From: Tetramitus jugosus
Lineage: Eukaryota; Heterolobosea; Eutetramitea; Acrasida; Vahlkampfiidae
Direction: 5' to 3'
DNA length: 64,000 bases
Assembly: GCA_937625935.1 (NCBI GenBank)
Contig: OW569344.1
Location: forward strand, 310,001 to 374,000
Shown: piece by piece, positions 27,641 through 38,935 of the stretch
Numbering within the stretch: the first letter of the stretch is position 1
Layout of the letters: the number at the start of each line of letters is the position of its first letter
Translations under genes and position numbers: made by a program
Notes under the pieces: model-generated
Seen by the model: the letters and a program-made list of their open reading frames with translations, nothing else
Databases searched by the model: none
Told to the model about the DNA's origin: nothing

Positions 27641-30142
27641 ATGAGTACAACTGACGAAATTGCCACCGTATCATTCATTGACTACATTCAATCCATCCAA
27701 TCAGATTCAGTCAAATGGTCATACTATGCTTCGAAAGAACATGTGGAAGAACTTCAAGAAACCAGTAATCCAAGTCGTAAATCAACCAATGATGTCATTG
27801 AGAATGATTTGATTGAACCGTTGAATCAATGTCTATTGTACGTGGATCATTTCCCATCCATTGTGATCCCCTTTGTCGCAAGACACTTGAGACTCATTAC
27901 GTCGTATGCGCGCAATGTGACTCATCGATCAGCCTTTCACGAACACATTCCCCGATTGATTCAATTGACGTTTGATCAATTGGTATCGATGGCTGTGGTG
28001 CGATCGAGAAACAGCAGTCAATCGGATCAACGACATCTGATGATTGATGCTGATGCACTAGAGGAGTTGAAGATTGAAATCTTGAAATTCATGTATCGTT
28101 TGACTCAAAACTATCAGCAATCTCTGCCTCATCAAGTCTTGTCCCAATTCTTGAACGATTTTGTGTACGGAGAGTTTTCTTTGATTGAACATCGAGTGAA
28201 ACCTGAGAGCACAATGGAGCACATAACGCTTGGAATGTGCATTGATTTGTGTAGAATTTTGTGCTCTCATTCTCAATTATCAAAGTACGTGGATGAACCA
28301 ATGGTCATGCTGCATCACACAATGAAGATTGTGCAATTTAATCATGTTCATCACAGTTTGACAGAGTCTGAATTGGCAGAGTGCATTCAACTGTTGGCTC
28401 ATTGCTCATTTGTTGATCTTCCACAAAAGAGATCCTATCATTTTGTGAAGCGAATGAAAGAAACTGCATCCGCGAGAGATACAAGAAGCAATGATGGAGC
28501 AAAGAATCTACAACTAGATGTCGATTTAATTTTGAACATTGTAGATATTTTATTCGAGTTCTTCGACAAGTATACGATTGGTACACACGAGTTAGCACCT
28601 GAAGAAATTCCTTATCTTGACTTTGCTGCTTATGGACTCATTTATTTGTGTGCCATTCTTGGCGTTCCACAGACAGATGCTGCCCATGAGAGAGTGAGCA
28701 ACAGAATAACGACGAAATGTTGTGACCTGTTGAGAAATTTTGTTCAGAACAAGATGACAAAGCAGATTAGGCAACAGATTCTGTCTCTTTTGAAGATTGT
28801 CAGAAAACATCTGCAGTATAACAAGATATCGAATTCTTATCTGAGAAATATTGAGCAATCTGTAACTGAGATATATGTCAATGCTTTCGCTGCTAATAAG
28901 AGCGTTTACAAATCAAAAGTACATGCTGGCGTGATCAAGATGCTAGCGGCCTTGATTTTGCAGGATGACACAATGTCTGAATCGCGTCAAAACTTGATCA
29001 ATATAGTTGCCAAGAATGACTCGAACAACTCATACAGACTGGTGGCCGTTCAAATGGCCTGTGTTGCATTGCACAAATCAAGCTCTCCAAGGAATGATTT
29101 ACAAAACCTGTTGACCACTACTCTCGCTGAATTGATGGGACCAATTTATCAAATCAAATCCCTTCCTCAGTCTACGAAGTTTACCAAGACTCAAGTATCA
29201 ACCCTATTGGGCCATATTGAGTCCCTCCTCTTCACAGCCACTCAATTCCAACCTGAGTTGATTCCTTCATGTATTGAAATTGTTGCTGGAGGTTTGGTAT
29301 ATCTAATCAAGAATAGTCCAATCGCTCTTGGTCTATACAGCTTCGATGCATATCTATATCTATGTAAGACATTGAATTCTGAGCAATTGAAACAAGCTCA
29401 GTTTTCCGAGCTCGTCCTGTTTATCCATCAACTGTTGACAAATGGATTGCAAGAGCATGACAAGGTTAAGTTACAAACAGGTAAGAAGGAAAAGAATGTC
29501 GATCTGGATGTAGAGAGCGATCTTGTTTTTGCAAGTTTGGAATTTGTAAGAACCCTTGCTGCAGAATCAAGGTTCTTCTTGTCTGAAGTAGAAGTAGTTC
29601 AAATGTTGATTGATTGTTGTTGCAATAGAGTCATCAAGGAAGTTGTGTACGAAATGGACGAAGGAGAACGAATTGAGGAAGCTCTTACATTGAAGCATCT
29701 CATTAATGGACTTCTTTTGCACTCTGTGCTTCCTGAAAATGATAGCATCAAACTTGTTGGACACATTGCCTCCACGTACTTGCAAGCGTTGCTTGTGCAC
29801 ATGAATGCATTCCAGTTGCAAGCCTGTCAGGTGCTGTCACAAGAGTTGCTCAACCTCATTCGTGATCACAATGATTACGTGACCAAATTCCTTTCTGCCC
29901 TACCAGAGTCACAGAAGAAGGTTTTGGTTGCAAGCAGTCAGCGGTTGACCACTGTGATCGAAAGCATGAAGAATAACATGCAGAAGGCTTCTGAAGAGAA
30001 TCAATATGAAGGCGACGAAGACTACTTTGATGACGAAATCTATAGTACTGGCGAAGAATTGAGCGAAGAAGACAACATGAAACAACTGGAATCCACTGTC
30101 ACTGAACTATCGGCTCAACTGTTGTCATTGTCCAGCCAATAA
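27641..30142 (+). CDS. Large helical (HEAT/ARM-like) protein, unknown
   Basis: 833 aa, a single exon. The sequence is almost entirely amphipathic helix with leucine-rich spacing that suggests a superhelical HEAT or ARM solenoid (for example L-I-E-P-L-N-Q-C-L-L, L-I-Q-L-T-F-D-Q-L, and V-K-M-L-A-A-L-I-L type helices). It ends in an acidic segment (E-G-D-E-D-Y-F-D-D-E-I) and a short terminal coiled coil. I do not recognise the family. It has no importin-beta N-domain signature and no membrane or signal segment. The acidic tail hints at binding a basic partner, which is speculation. Confidence 0.75.
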   Translation: MSTTDEIATVSFIDYIQSIQSDSVKWSYYASKEHVEELQETSNPSRKSTNDVIENDLIEPLNQCLLYVDHFPSIVIPFVARHLRLITSYARNVTHRSAFHEHIPRLIQLTFDQLVSMAVVRSRNSSQSDQRHLMIDADALEELKIEILKFMYRLTQNYQQSLPHQVLSQFLNDFVYGEFSLIEHRVKPESTMEHITLGMCIDLCRILCSHSQLSKYVDEPMVMLHHTMKIVQFNHVHHSLTESELAECIQLLAHCSFVDLPQKRSYHFVKRMKETASARDTRSNDGAKNLQLDVDLILNIVDILFEFFDKYTIGTHELAPEEIPYLDFAAYGLIYLCAILGVPQTDAAHERVSNRITTKCCDLLRNFVQNKMTKQIRQQILSLLKIVRKHLQYNKISNSYLRNIEQSVTEIYVNAFAANKSVYKSKVHAGVIKMLAALILQDDTMSESRQNLINIVAKNDSNNSYRLVAVQMACVALHKSSSPRNDLQNLLTTTLAELMGPIYQIKSLPQSTKFTKTQVSTLLGHIESLLFTATQFQPELIPSCIEIVAGGLVYLIKNSPIALGLYSFDAYLYLCKTLNSEQLKQAQFSELVLFIHQLLTNGLQEHDKVKLQTGKKEKNVDLDVESDLVFASLEFVRTLAAESRFFLSEVEVVQMLIDCCCNRVIKEVVYEMDEGERIEEALTLKHLINGLLLHSVLPENDSIKLVGHIASTYLQALLVHMNAFQLQACQVLSQELLNLIRDHNDYVTKFLSALPESQKKVLVASSQRLTTVIESMKNNMQKASEENQYEGDEDYFDDEIYSTGEELSEEDNMKQLESTVTELSAQLLSLSSQ

Positions 30143-30298
30143 AAACCAGAGAGCTCTTTGCAATTCCATTGAACACATCGGAGAAAAGGACACATTCAAC
30201 TTGTGTGAACTTTCTGAACAAAACACAATTTGAATTTCACATTCACCCACAGTGAGAGAAGTCTAGCGAATTGTTGAATGATATCTATCTGAAGAAGA

Positions 30299-31888
30299 AT
30301 GATGAAACATCACCGAATCGCATCATCACAACTACGTACGTTGTTGTTGTTGAAGAATAGCAACCAATCATCCTTGCAAAACAAGTTTGTGCGCAGGTGC
30401 ATTCACATCTCACACAATCATCTCACAAGTGCAGATGACAAGTCCAATCTCAACATGATTCATGAACAAGTTGAACGAGCCATTGATTTGATGCTAAAGA
30501 CGCACAAGAAGACCAAAGCAAGTGAATTGACAATCACTTGTTGCATGAGTGGTGGAATTGACTCTACTGTTACAGCATTGCTACTGCAAGAGGCAGGTGT
30601 TCGCATAAGATCACTGTTTATGAGCAATTGGGATGCAAGAGGAGAGGAGAACTCATCGGACAATGCACAGGAAATGTGTGAGAGTGTTCGATTGGATTGG
30701 CAAGATGTGAAAACAGTGTGTTCTCAATTCCATATTCCTCATTTTCATGAGGCGTTGTCTCCAGTGGTCAGTAGTAGTAGTGGTGATTCGTCGTCTTCTT
30801 CCTCTCCATCGAGTAATGCAAGACCTGTGCGATTTATTGAAGAGTACTGGAATCATGTGTTTCAAAAGATGATTGAGGGATATGAGCACGGTGTGACACC
30901 GAATCCAGATTTGTTGTGCAACAAACACATCAAGTTCAATGCCCTGTTCAAGTATTTGGACAAGATGGACACAGAGAGAGATCATGACAGTTTAATTGCC
31001 ACGGGTCACTATGCCCAATTAGGTTTAAAACCACTGAACAATGATCCAACCAATCATACGGTTCATCTGTTGAGAGCCAAAGATTTAACAAAGGACCAAA
31101 CCTTCTTTCTAGCACAAGTAGATCCGAAAGTGTTCAGGCAGACGATATTCCCCCTTGGTGGATTGATCAAGAAGACTCAAGTGAAGGACTTGTTAGCCAA
31201 GAGATATTACAAATTGCCTGAACGCATAGCATCAAAGAAAGAAAGCATGGGTATTTGTTTCGTTGGTAAAAGAAAGAGGTTTAGTGATTTCTTGGCGGAT
31301 TATATTGAGCCTAAGCCTGGTCCTGTCTTAACTATATCCGGCAGCGCATCTAATGTTGTCGAGCATAGCAAGGCATTCAAGACCGAACTTTTGTCTAAGT
31401 GGGGCTCTCAATTGGCTGCAAATCAACACCAAAAACTAGTGGGTCATCACAATGGAACATCATTCTACACCATTGGACAAACCTATCGCCTATCTGGCAG
31501 CAAGGAGAAACTGCACGTCTGTGCCAAAGATCACGAGAATAACATCGTGTATGTTGCTGGGGCGTCAAATAGTCACCAGTATTTGGATCTACCTACTTTC
31601 AATACCTATGATGCACACTGGCTCGTTCCAGACATCCAAAAGCTGCTGTCCAGTAATATTCCATTATCAACAAAGATAAGACACGCTGAGCACATTCCTC
31701 AGCCATGTAAGTTGCAGTCTGTTGAGAACAAAAACTCCTTGGTGGTGGAGGCTGAAGGTGATACAGTTTTCAATTGTGTGGCCCCTGGTCAAACAGCGGT
31801 ATTCTACGCCAAGGATGAAGCATTCGAAGACCTCGTGTGTGTAGGCTCAGCCATCATTACAGACAAAGGTCATAATGTAAACAAATAA
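30299..31888 (+). CDS. TRMU: Mitochondrial tRNA 2-thiouridylase (MnmA/TRMU/MTU1)
   Basis: 529 aa, longer than usual because of a Ser-rich insert near residue 160 and extra loops. The N-terminus (R-I-A-S-S-Q-L-R-T-L-L-L-L-K) is rich in Arg, Leu and Ser without acidic residues and fits mitochondrial import. The PP-loop is C-M-S-G-G-I-D-S-T. A catalytic Cys lies in N-P-D-L-L-C-N-K-H-I-K-F, and a second in G-I-C-F-V-G. The G-H-Y-A-Q and D-Q-T-F-F-L motifs are typical. The enzyme adds sulfur to U34 of tRNA for Lys, Glu and Gln in mitochondria. Confidence 0.95.
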   Translation: MMKHHRIASSQLRTLLLLKNSNQSSLQNKFVRRCIHISHNHLTSADDKSNLNMIHEQVERAIDLMLKTHKKTKASELTITCCMSGGIDSTVTALLLQEAGVRIRSLFMSNWDARGEENSSDNAQEMCESVRLDWQDVKTVCSQFHIPHFHEALSPVVSSSSGDSSSSSSPSSNARPVRFIEEYWNHVFQKMIEGYEHGVTPNPDLLCNKHIKFNALFKYLDKMDTERDHDSLIATGHYAQLGLKPLNNDPTNHTVHLLRAKDLTKDQTFFLAQVDPKVFRQTIFPLGGLIKKTQVKDLLAKRYYKLPERIASKKESMGICFVGKRKRFSDFLADYIEPKPGPVLTISGSASNVVEHSKAFKTELLSKWGSQLAANQHQKLVGHHNGTSFYTIGQTYRLSGSKEKLHVCAKDHENNIVYVAGASNSHQYLDLPTFNTYDAHWLVPDIQKLLSSNIPLSTKIRHAEHIPQPCKLQSVENKNSLVVEAEGDTVFNCVAPGQTAVFYAKDEAFEDLVCVGSAIITDKGHNVNK

Positions 31889-31937
31889 TTAGCATTTTAT
31901 CTATTTTACACTTCTAGTCGTAATGTGTGGTGCAATC

Positions 31938-32900
31938 TCAATTCTTTTCATGTACCTTATAGAATGGACCCTTAATGGTCACATTGATTGTCTCATCCAA
32001 AACCTGCCTAGTTCTCTCCAAAAGAGCATCCTTTTCCTGTTCACCATAGGAAGAATGCCATAATTGGAACACGTAGTCCACAGGACGTGCACTGACTGAT
32101 ATTCCACAAATTTCGTCTCCCTCCAACTCCAAAAAATCAGAGTACTGTTCTCCAATGACCGCAAACACGAGTTCACGCCAAACATCCTGTGCATGAGCCT
32201 TGTCCACTCTAAATATCCACTCGCCACCATGAATGTTGGCAGGATCTTCCCACAATGGCAAAATTGAATCAAAATCATTGTCTTCAGTCGTCTTTTCTGA
32301 CTCAGTGTCACTCTTGGTGACCTTCTTGGTTACAGGATTCGAGCCTTCATCGTCATCATCATCATCAAAAATTGAATCCATCATTGATGATTCACTGTCC
32401 TTTTTCGCTTGACTGTGATCAATCATGTATTTGCTTTTGTTTATTGTGCCATCACTTCTGTGTGCATTCAGTTTCTTCATCAAATGAAACGAATCCTTTG
32501 TCTCCAATTGATAAACAGATGGTAAATTGTTGAAACAGCTCCAAAATCCCTGAATCGTATCAAATTCACACAACTCTTTCAAATTTTCATTCTTCTTCTT
32601 CTGATCTCCAGTCACTTGGACAGTCCAATCGGATTTTGTCATTTGTTTCTCATGGAAGAATCTCCATGCATGCTCTAGCATTTTTGGCTTGGATGATACG
32701 GAAGATGAGGATCGAGGTCTTTGTTCACTGCCCATTGTCATGACTGAAGAAGCAGAAGAAGCACTCCTTGTTCTGCTGTCTTGGTTCAATTGTTGTTGAT
32801 TGTTGTTCGAATCATCTCCTCCATCTGAATGATCAGAATCAAACTGATGAGGAACATTATCACGGTTGCTGATTGATTTCTTCCTTCCTGTACTGCTCAT
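31938..32900 (-). CDS. EIF4E: Translation initiation factor eIF4E with long inserts
   Basis: 320 aa from the ATG at 32900. A Ser-rich N-terminal extension of about 75 residues precedes the cap-binding fold. Trp92 (T-K-S-D-W-T-V-Q-V) and Trp217 (L-P-L-W-E-D-P) align with the two cap-stacking tryptophans. G-F-W-S-C-F-N-N-L-P fits the conserved core Trp, and G-G-E-W-I-F-R-V follows. About 65 residues rich in Asp and Lys (roughly 148-212) are inserted between the third strand and the second cap-binding Trp, just before the cap pocket. This may be a class with altered cap or partner choice. The frame upstream of the ATG opens only with GTG. Confidence 0.92.
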   Translation of the reverse strand: MSSTGRKKSISNRDNVPHQFDSDHSDGGDDSNNNQQQLNQDSRTRSASSASSVMTMGSEQRPRSSSSVSSKPKMLEHAWRFFHEKQMTKSDWTVQVTGDQKKKNENLKELCEFDTIQGFWSCFNNLPSVYQLETKDSFHLMKKLNAHRSDGTINKSKYMIDHSQAKKDSESSMMDSIFDDDDDDEGSNPVTKKVTKSDTESEKTTEDNDFDSILPLWEDPANIHGGEWIFRVDKAHAQDVWRELVFAVIGEQYSDFLELEGDEICGISVSARPVDYVFQLWHSSYGEQEKDALLERTRQVLDETINVTIKGPFYKVHEKN

Positions 32901-33124
32901 GAGCTGCTCCAATGTCAATTTGGGATTTGCGTTTTTTTTCTCGTGTGTTTTTTTCGGAAGTCGGAGTGAATTTTCGCGCGTTTTCTGGAAATGTCTGGAA
33001 GAAAATTGATGCACACAAATTTTTGTGTGGGAGTCCCTCACAAAAAAAAGAAGCAGTTACACATCAATACAATAAATTGAACGATTAGCACACACAGAGA
33101 AAGGATTGTTGTTGCTGAGATAGA

Positions 33125-36100
33125 ATGACCAAACTGATTCCACAAGCCCAACTCCCACAATACAGAGATGGAAGCATAAAGAGGGTTCAACTGCACAATT
33201 TTATGACCTATGATGATTGTCTGTTTGAACCTGGACCTGGCTTGAATCTAGTGCTAGGCCCCAACGGATCTGGAAAGAGTTCAATAGTCAGTGCACTGTG
33301 TGTAGGATTGACTGGTGATGCCAATGTATGAATCAACCATTTTTGAGTTTGTTGTTGTTTTTTCTGTTGTTTAATGTGATGAATGATTTCTCAACTGACA
33401 CTGACACTCACATACAACTTTCATCTCCAATCACACAGTTATTGGGCAGAGCAAGCAAAGTAGGTGACTATATCCAAAGAAACAAAAAGGAGGCATTCGT
33501 TGAGATTACACTGCATCAGACACCTCCAAAGAAGGACATTCGAATTATGAGAATGTTGACGAGCAGTGGAAGCAAATGGAAAATCAATGGAAGAACAGTC
33601 ACCAGCGAATACGCAAAAGAAACCATTCAACGACTGAATATTCAACTCAACAATCTCACACAGTTTTTGCCTCAGGACAAGGTGACAGAATTTGCTAGTC
33701 TGGGACCAGTGGATCTATTGAAACAGACAGAGCATGCCGTTCTACCAAAGGATGTCATTGAAGCACATCAACAACTGATTGACATTCAAAAGCAATACCA
33801 AGGAATGAACACGACGGTGGAAGATTTGCAGAATCAAATCGAAGTTCTCAAAAAGAAGAATGAACTGTTGGAGAGAGACGTGGAAAAGATTCGAGAAAGA
33901 GAGCGCTTGCTTCAGGAAATTGAAAAATATGAGATTGCACTTCCCTTTATTGAATTTGAGGAGAAGCAAAAAGAGGGACGAGAGGTTCGTAACTCGTTGA
34001 AAGAGAAGGAGTCCTTGTTGAAACAATTTGATTCCAAGTTGGCACCAATCGAGGGATTGCTCAGAAAGTTGCAAGCAGACAGAAAACGTGTCATTGAGAA
34101 TCAAAGCAGTGCAAAACTCAAATCAGAACAATTTCAGCATGAATTTAGAGATATATTGAACAAAATGAGAGATTTGGAAGCAAGAGACAGCGAGGATAAA
34201 AAACGTCTCAAATCACTAAAGCATGAGGAGAAGGAACGAGAGAGAACTATTGCTGAAATTCAACAAAAAATCAAGAATGCTCAGAATCACTTGGCAAACT
34301 CGAAATCTATTGAGCAAATAGGACAAGAGATTAATAATATTAACCCCGAGTACAAGAAAATTGATGACGATCTCGAAATGTATGAATCCAAGAGAAGAGA
34401 ACGAAAATCTGAGATTGATGCTTGCCACAGAGACATTGCGGCCAAGAAAAAGAGACTTGATCAGTTGGATAATATCAAATTTCAACGTTTGGAAGCTTTT
34501 AGGCGGATGGGTTCACTGCATGAAGTCCGTGCCTACGAGTGGATACAGCAGAATAGTTCCCGATTCAAGGGTAAGGTGTATTTCCTTCCATTAGAGATAT
34601 CTGTAAGAGAGGAACTACATGCAATGTACATTGAGAATCATTGTCCTCGGTGGTTGTTACAAGCATTTGTTTGTGAAGAAGATGTCGATCGACAATTGAT
34701 TTTAAGGGAGGTTGCCGATCGAATGTCTTTGAATATTACCGTATCATATGCCTCGAATGTCAACAACACTCTTCCCCCTAGAGTACATGACATTGGACAG
34801 TTACGCAAGTATGGTGTCACACATTTCTTGGACGAAACATTTGACGCGCCTCCTATTATTAAGCAAATTATGAATGATAACGCCCAGTTATATAAGGTAG
34901 CTTGTGGTACGAGTATAACAAACAACGAATGGGAGAATTTGTTCAGAGATACCGAAATCAAACAAGCATTTGCTCCTGGAAATAGATATACCGCAAAGTT
35001 CTCCAAGTATGACAGAAATGCCATTTCAACTGCTGTCTTACCTTTAAAGCCAACAAAGGTGTTCCAAGCTGTTGATGTCTCCGAACGAGATAAAATTATG
35101 AGAGATATTGATCACAAGGCACAACAAATCAACAATATCACTGCCAGTTTGAAGGAGTATGAAGAAGCTGAAAATAATGCCCAAGTGCAACTTGAGAGGT
35201 TGAATGCTTTAAAAAATCAACTAACGAAAGAAAATCGGTCCATCATTCAAACTCAACAAAGAATCGGACAGATGCAATCTGAACTAAAGCGATTTGATGG
35301 TACTTTTGATATGGTGGCTCGTGAACGTGAGATCAAAGCAAACTTAGTATTGGTTGCGCGACAACGAGTCAAATACGCGATGCAATTGGCCTTAAAGACG
35401 AAAGAAGCAACCGATTTGAGTCTTGAACAAGATCGATATCCTCTTGAGAAACTGTTGATCGATTCCAAGGCAGAAAAGGCGGAAGAGGAGAAGCATACTA
35501 TTGAAACAAATCGACAAGTCGTAGCTCAAACTGTGCGCGCACTGCGGGACGATTCCTCCAAAATCAACGCTGAATTAAGAAAGTTGAAGGATGAAGCTAC
35601 TACAATTAAAGAGCGATTCATGGAGAAGCACCCAGAGTTAACGAACGATCAATTTGGACAAATAATAGAATCTCTTCCAAAGGACAGGGATACTGTCTCT
35701 ATGAAAATCACAGACATACGTGAAAGAATTCAACAGATCCATAATGATCCCTCAATTATGGAGCAATACGAGAAACGAAAGGTTGATATTGAACAAAAAG
35801 AAGCAGCTTTAAAGATTCACCAAAATAACCTAGACAACTATGACTCACAGATCAAGAAGCTAAAAGATGTATGGTTAGGCTCATTACGGCCTTGCGTCGA
35901 AACGATCAATGAATCGTTCGTTCAAAATTGTAAGAATATTGGAATTAGTGGTGAAGTTTCACTGAGCGAAGATGAAACTGATTTCGACAAGTGGGCCATT
36001 CAAATCAAGGTTAAATTCAGAGACAGCGAACAATTCGCTCTCCTGAATGCTAACCGTCAAAGTGGTGGTGAGAGATCTGTTACTACTATGCTCTATCTTT

Positions 36101-36387
36101 TGTCATTGCAAGCTTTGAATCGGTGTCCCTTCCGTGTTGTTGATGAAATTAACCAAGGTATGGATCCAGAAAATGAACGAAAGATCTTCTATCTGATGCT
36201 GGACAGCAGTCGGGGATCAGATGTGTCTCAATCGTTCCTGATTACACCAAAGCTACTGCCAAACCTTGTACCTGATCACGCAAACAATATCACTATTTTA
36301 TTTATCTACAACGGAATGTACAATCTGAAGCAAGAAGATTGGGACAAGTATGCAAACAAGATTGGCTTTGGCAATCAGTATGACTGA
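33125..36387 (+). CDS. SMC5: SMC5, structural maintenance of chromosomes protein
   Basis: Two exons, 33125-33325 and 33439-36387, joined by a 113-nt GT-AG intron (GTATGA...CACAG) in phase 0; 1049 aa, the family's usual length. Walker A is G-P-N-G-S-G-K-S at residues 45-52. Q-L-N-N-L-T-Q-F-L-P-Q-D-K-V is the SMC5 head signature. Two long coiled coils flank the hinge (about residues 440-600). The ABC signature is Q-S-G-G-E-R-S-V near 940 and Walker B is V-V-D-E-I-N-Q-G-M-D near 966. SMC5 pairs with SMC6 in DNA repair and recombination. Its tail ends 78 bp before the next same-strand ATG. Confidence 0.97.
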
Positions 36388-36465
36388 AGAACATGATTCT
36401 ATGGGAAATAAACTTGTCGTGATTTTTGTTCACCCCAAAAACACAAGACAACCAAAAATCACATC

Positions 36466-36777
36466 ATGACCAGCAAAATTTCTGCCTACCGAGACCTGAA
36501 AGTACTTGTGCCTGTATTCTTCCTGGTAGGAGTGGGAATCGAGTCATTCATGCTCAGCACAGGATTCTACGAATTGAGAACGAACAGAGAAGCACTGAGG
36601 AAAGCAACAAGAAAAGCCGAATTCGAAGAAGCGAAAGAAAAAGTTGCATTGCATGTTCTGCGGCAAAAGTACCACATGAACGTCAAGAGTGATTACATTA
36701 GCAACATGAGGAGAGAACAGATTGAACGAGAAGCGAGAGAAAAGCAAGAAAGAATGCAACGAAAAGCACAACAATAA
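36466..36777 (+). CDS. Small single-pass membrane protein, SMIM4/UQCC5-like
   Basis: 103 aa. One hydrophobic helix (L-V-P-V-F-F-L-V-G-V-G-I-E-S-F-M) is followed by G-F-Y-E and a long, highly charged helix rich in Arg, Lys and Glu. This layout resembles SMIM4, a mitochondrial inner-membrane protein needed for complex III assembly (P-F-F-F-V-L-G-G-x-x-E-W-x-M then a basic helix). The match rests on about 25 residues, so it stays tentative. The gene lies between SMC5 and PLRG1 on the same strand with gaps of 78 and 107 bp. Confidence 0.6.
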   Translation: MTSKISAYRDLKVLVPVFFLVGVGIESFMLSTGFYELRTNREALRKATRKAEFEEAKEKVALHVLRQKYHMNVKSDYISNMRREQIEREAREKQERMQRKAQQ

Positions 36778-36884
36778 AAACATCGGAGTTTTTATTTTGT
36801 TGAACTTCTGGTAAATTTCCGACAGACTGAAATTGATCGTTTCACAAACACAAAGCAATAAAGACCAAGTCGAGTGGAAGTTAC

Positions 36885-38527
36885 ATGCCGATTATCGATC
36901 ATCATCAATCAACGCCAACAACACAAGAAGCAACAACAATTAATACAATGGAGGAACAACAACGAGACGCCGTTGACAATCATCTCATGTCCAAAATCCG
37001 ATCTTCATTGCAAAATACACGACAATTGTTTTCCTCATGTCCCGAGGACATGTATCTGTTGGAAGATTACAACAGGTATGTATGATTACAGTGTAGTGTC
37101 ACTTGTATTATTCTGGACTTTCATACTCACTCATACAATGGACCTCTGTGAATAAAAATAGTGCCAAAATGTCCATTGCTACAAAGATGAAATCAGATTA
37201 CGGTGATGCATACATGTTGAGCACTCTGAATGAAGACAATAATATAGCAACAGCAACATCAACAAATAACAACAAGATTGGTAAAATTGTACAGCAATTA
37301 TCAGAAGACTCCAAGAAACAAAAAACAACAACAACAACAACAACAGCAACAATAGACAGCAAAAAGAGAAAATCATCGACTGCACTCAGTATACTCGACA
37401 CTGAATTCAATACCCAAAAGAAACAAGCCAGTATTTCTGCACTCGACTCCACCACTAGCACTGCTCTAACGACTACTGTTGCCAACTTGAATCAAAGATC
37501 ACTGGACATGCATGAGAAGAGAATCAGAAGAGAAGAGGCAATGAAACCAACATGGCATGCACCATGGAAACAAATGCGCGTGATACATGGTCACAATGGA
37601 TGGGTACGATGTGTTGCAGTAGATGTGAGCAATGAGTGGTTTGCAGTGGGATCATCTGATCAAACCATCAAAATTTTTGATTTGGCAAGTGGTAGATTAA
37701 AATTAACGCTCACTGGACACATTAGCACCGTTCGAGGACTGGCCATATCAGACAGAAGTCCATACTTGTTCTCTGTAGGTGAAGATAAGACTGTCAAGTG
37801 TTGGGATTTGGAACAAAACAAGTGTGTTAGGCAGTATCATGGTCATTTGAGTGGCGTTTATTGTTGTACGTTGCATCCCTCACTGGATTTGTTAATCACA
37901 GGAGGTAGAGACTCTAGCGCGCGCGTTTGGGATATTCGGACAAAAGCTCAAATTCATTTGCTGACAGGGCACTCTGATACGGTGTCATCTGTTCAAGCTC
38001 AATCAGCTGAGCCACAAATTATCACGAGTTCAATGGACTCAATGATACGGTTGTGGGACATTAGAACTGGTAGGACCCGAGTGACTCTAACTAATCATAA
38101 GAAGTCTGTGCGATCAACAGTGTTACACCCTTCTGAGTACACATTTGCTAGTGCATCATCAGACAACATCAAAAAGTGGAAATGTCCGGAGGGAAAGTTT
38201 ATGCAGAACTTTTCTGGTCATGATGCTGTGATAAACACTCTGGCTGTCAACAATGACAATGTTCTGATGTCTGGTGCTGATGATGGTTCAATGGCCTTCT
38301 GGGATTGGAAGACTGGCCACAAATTCCAAGAAACAAAAACTGTTGTACAACCTGGCTCGTTGGATTGTGAGGCAGCCATCTTTTGCTCGACTTTTGACCG
38401 ATCTGGAGCGAGACTCATCACAGGAGAAGGGGACAAGACAATTAAAGTGTGGAAAGAGGATGAGACAGCAAGCGAAGAAACTCATCCAATCAATTGGAAG
38501 CCCAACCTGCAGATGAAAAACTATTGA
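36885..38527 (+). CDS. PLRG1: Pleiotropic regulator 1 (PLRG1/PRL1/Prp46), WD40
   Basis: Two exons, 36885-37075 and 37162-38527; the 86-nt intron (donor GTATGT, acceptor AATAG, phase 2) gives 518 aa, as in other PLRG1 proteins. The N-terminal part is disordered, with Thr/Lys runs. [13 protein letters not shown] is the family mark before the propeller. Seven WD40 repeats follow, with G-H-x(n)-W-D pairs such as K-C-W-D-L-E, R-V-W-D-I-R and R-L-W-D-I-R. PLRG1 is a core of the Prp19/CDC5L spliceosome complex. A second ATG at 36948 is an alternative start. Confidence 0.94.
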
Positions 38528-38935
38528 ACTGTTTATTCAATCTCAAACTTGATAGGGTTTTGTAACCCCTCGTAAGTTCATGGTTCCTTGACAATCGGCC
38601 AAAAAAAACTAAAATTGTCATTTGTAAAACGAATAGAAAAACACTGGAAAAGCAAAACTCACATTCGACATTACCTCCAAGCACATTCAAGCTTTCTCTT
38701 CCAAGTTGCACCTAGAGACAAGACAGATATTGTACTTTGAGTCTTCAACAAACGCCCCGCTTGCTGCAAATTCCTCTCACCAAAACATTGTGAACATCCT
38801 ATCATCAATCAAAAAAACTCTCCCAAGAACCCACCACGAAAAACTCATTTTTTTCTTCTTTTCACCTCTCAAAAACCAAACACACATTGAGAGCAACAAA
38901 CAATCCATCTTCAAATCTAAATAACACATAAACAA
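38528..38935. other. Intergenic region before the ELL-like gene
   Basis: About 400 bp. It is rich in A and C near the right end and holds the 3' end of PLRG1 and the leader of the ELL-like gene. No credible frame, RNA or repeat was seen. Confidence 0.4.
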
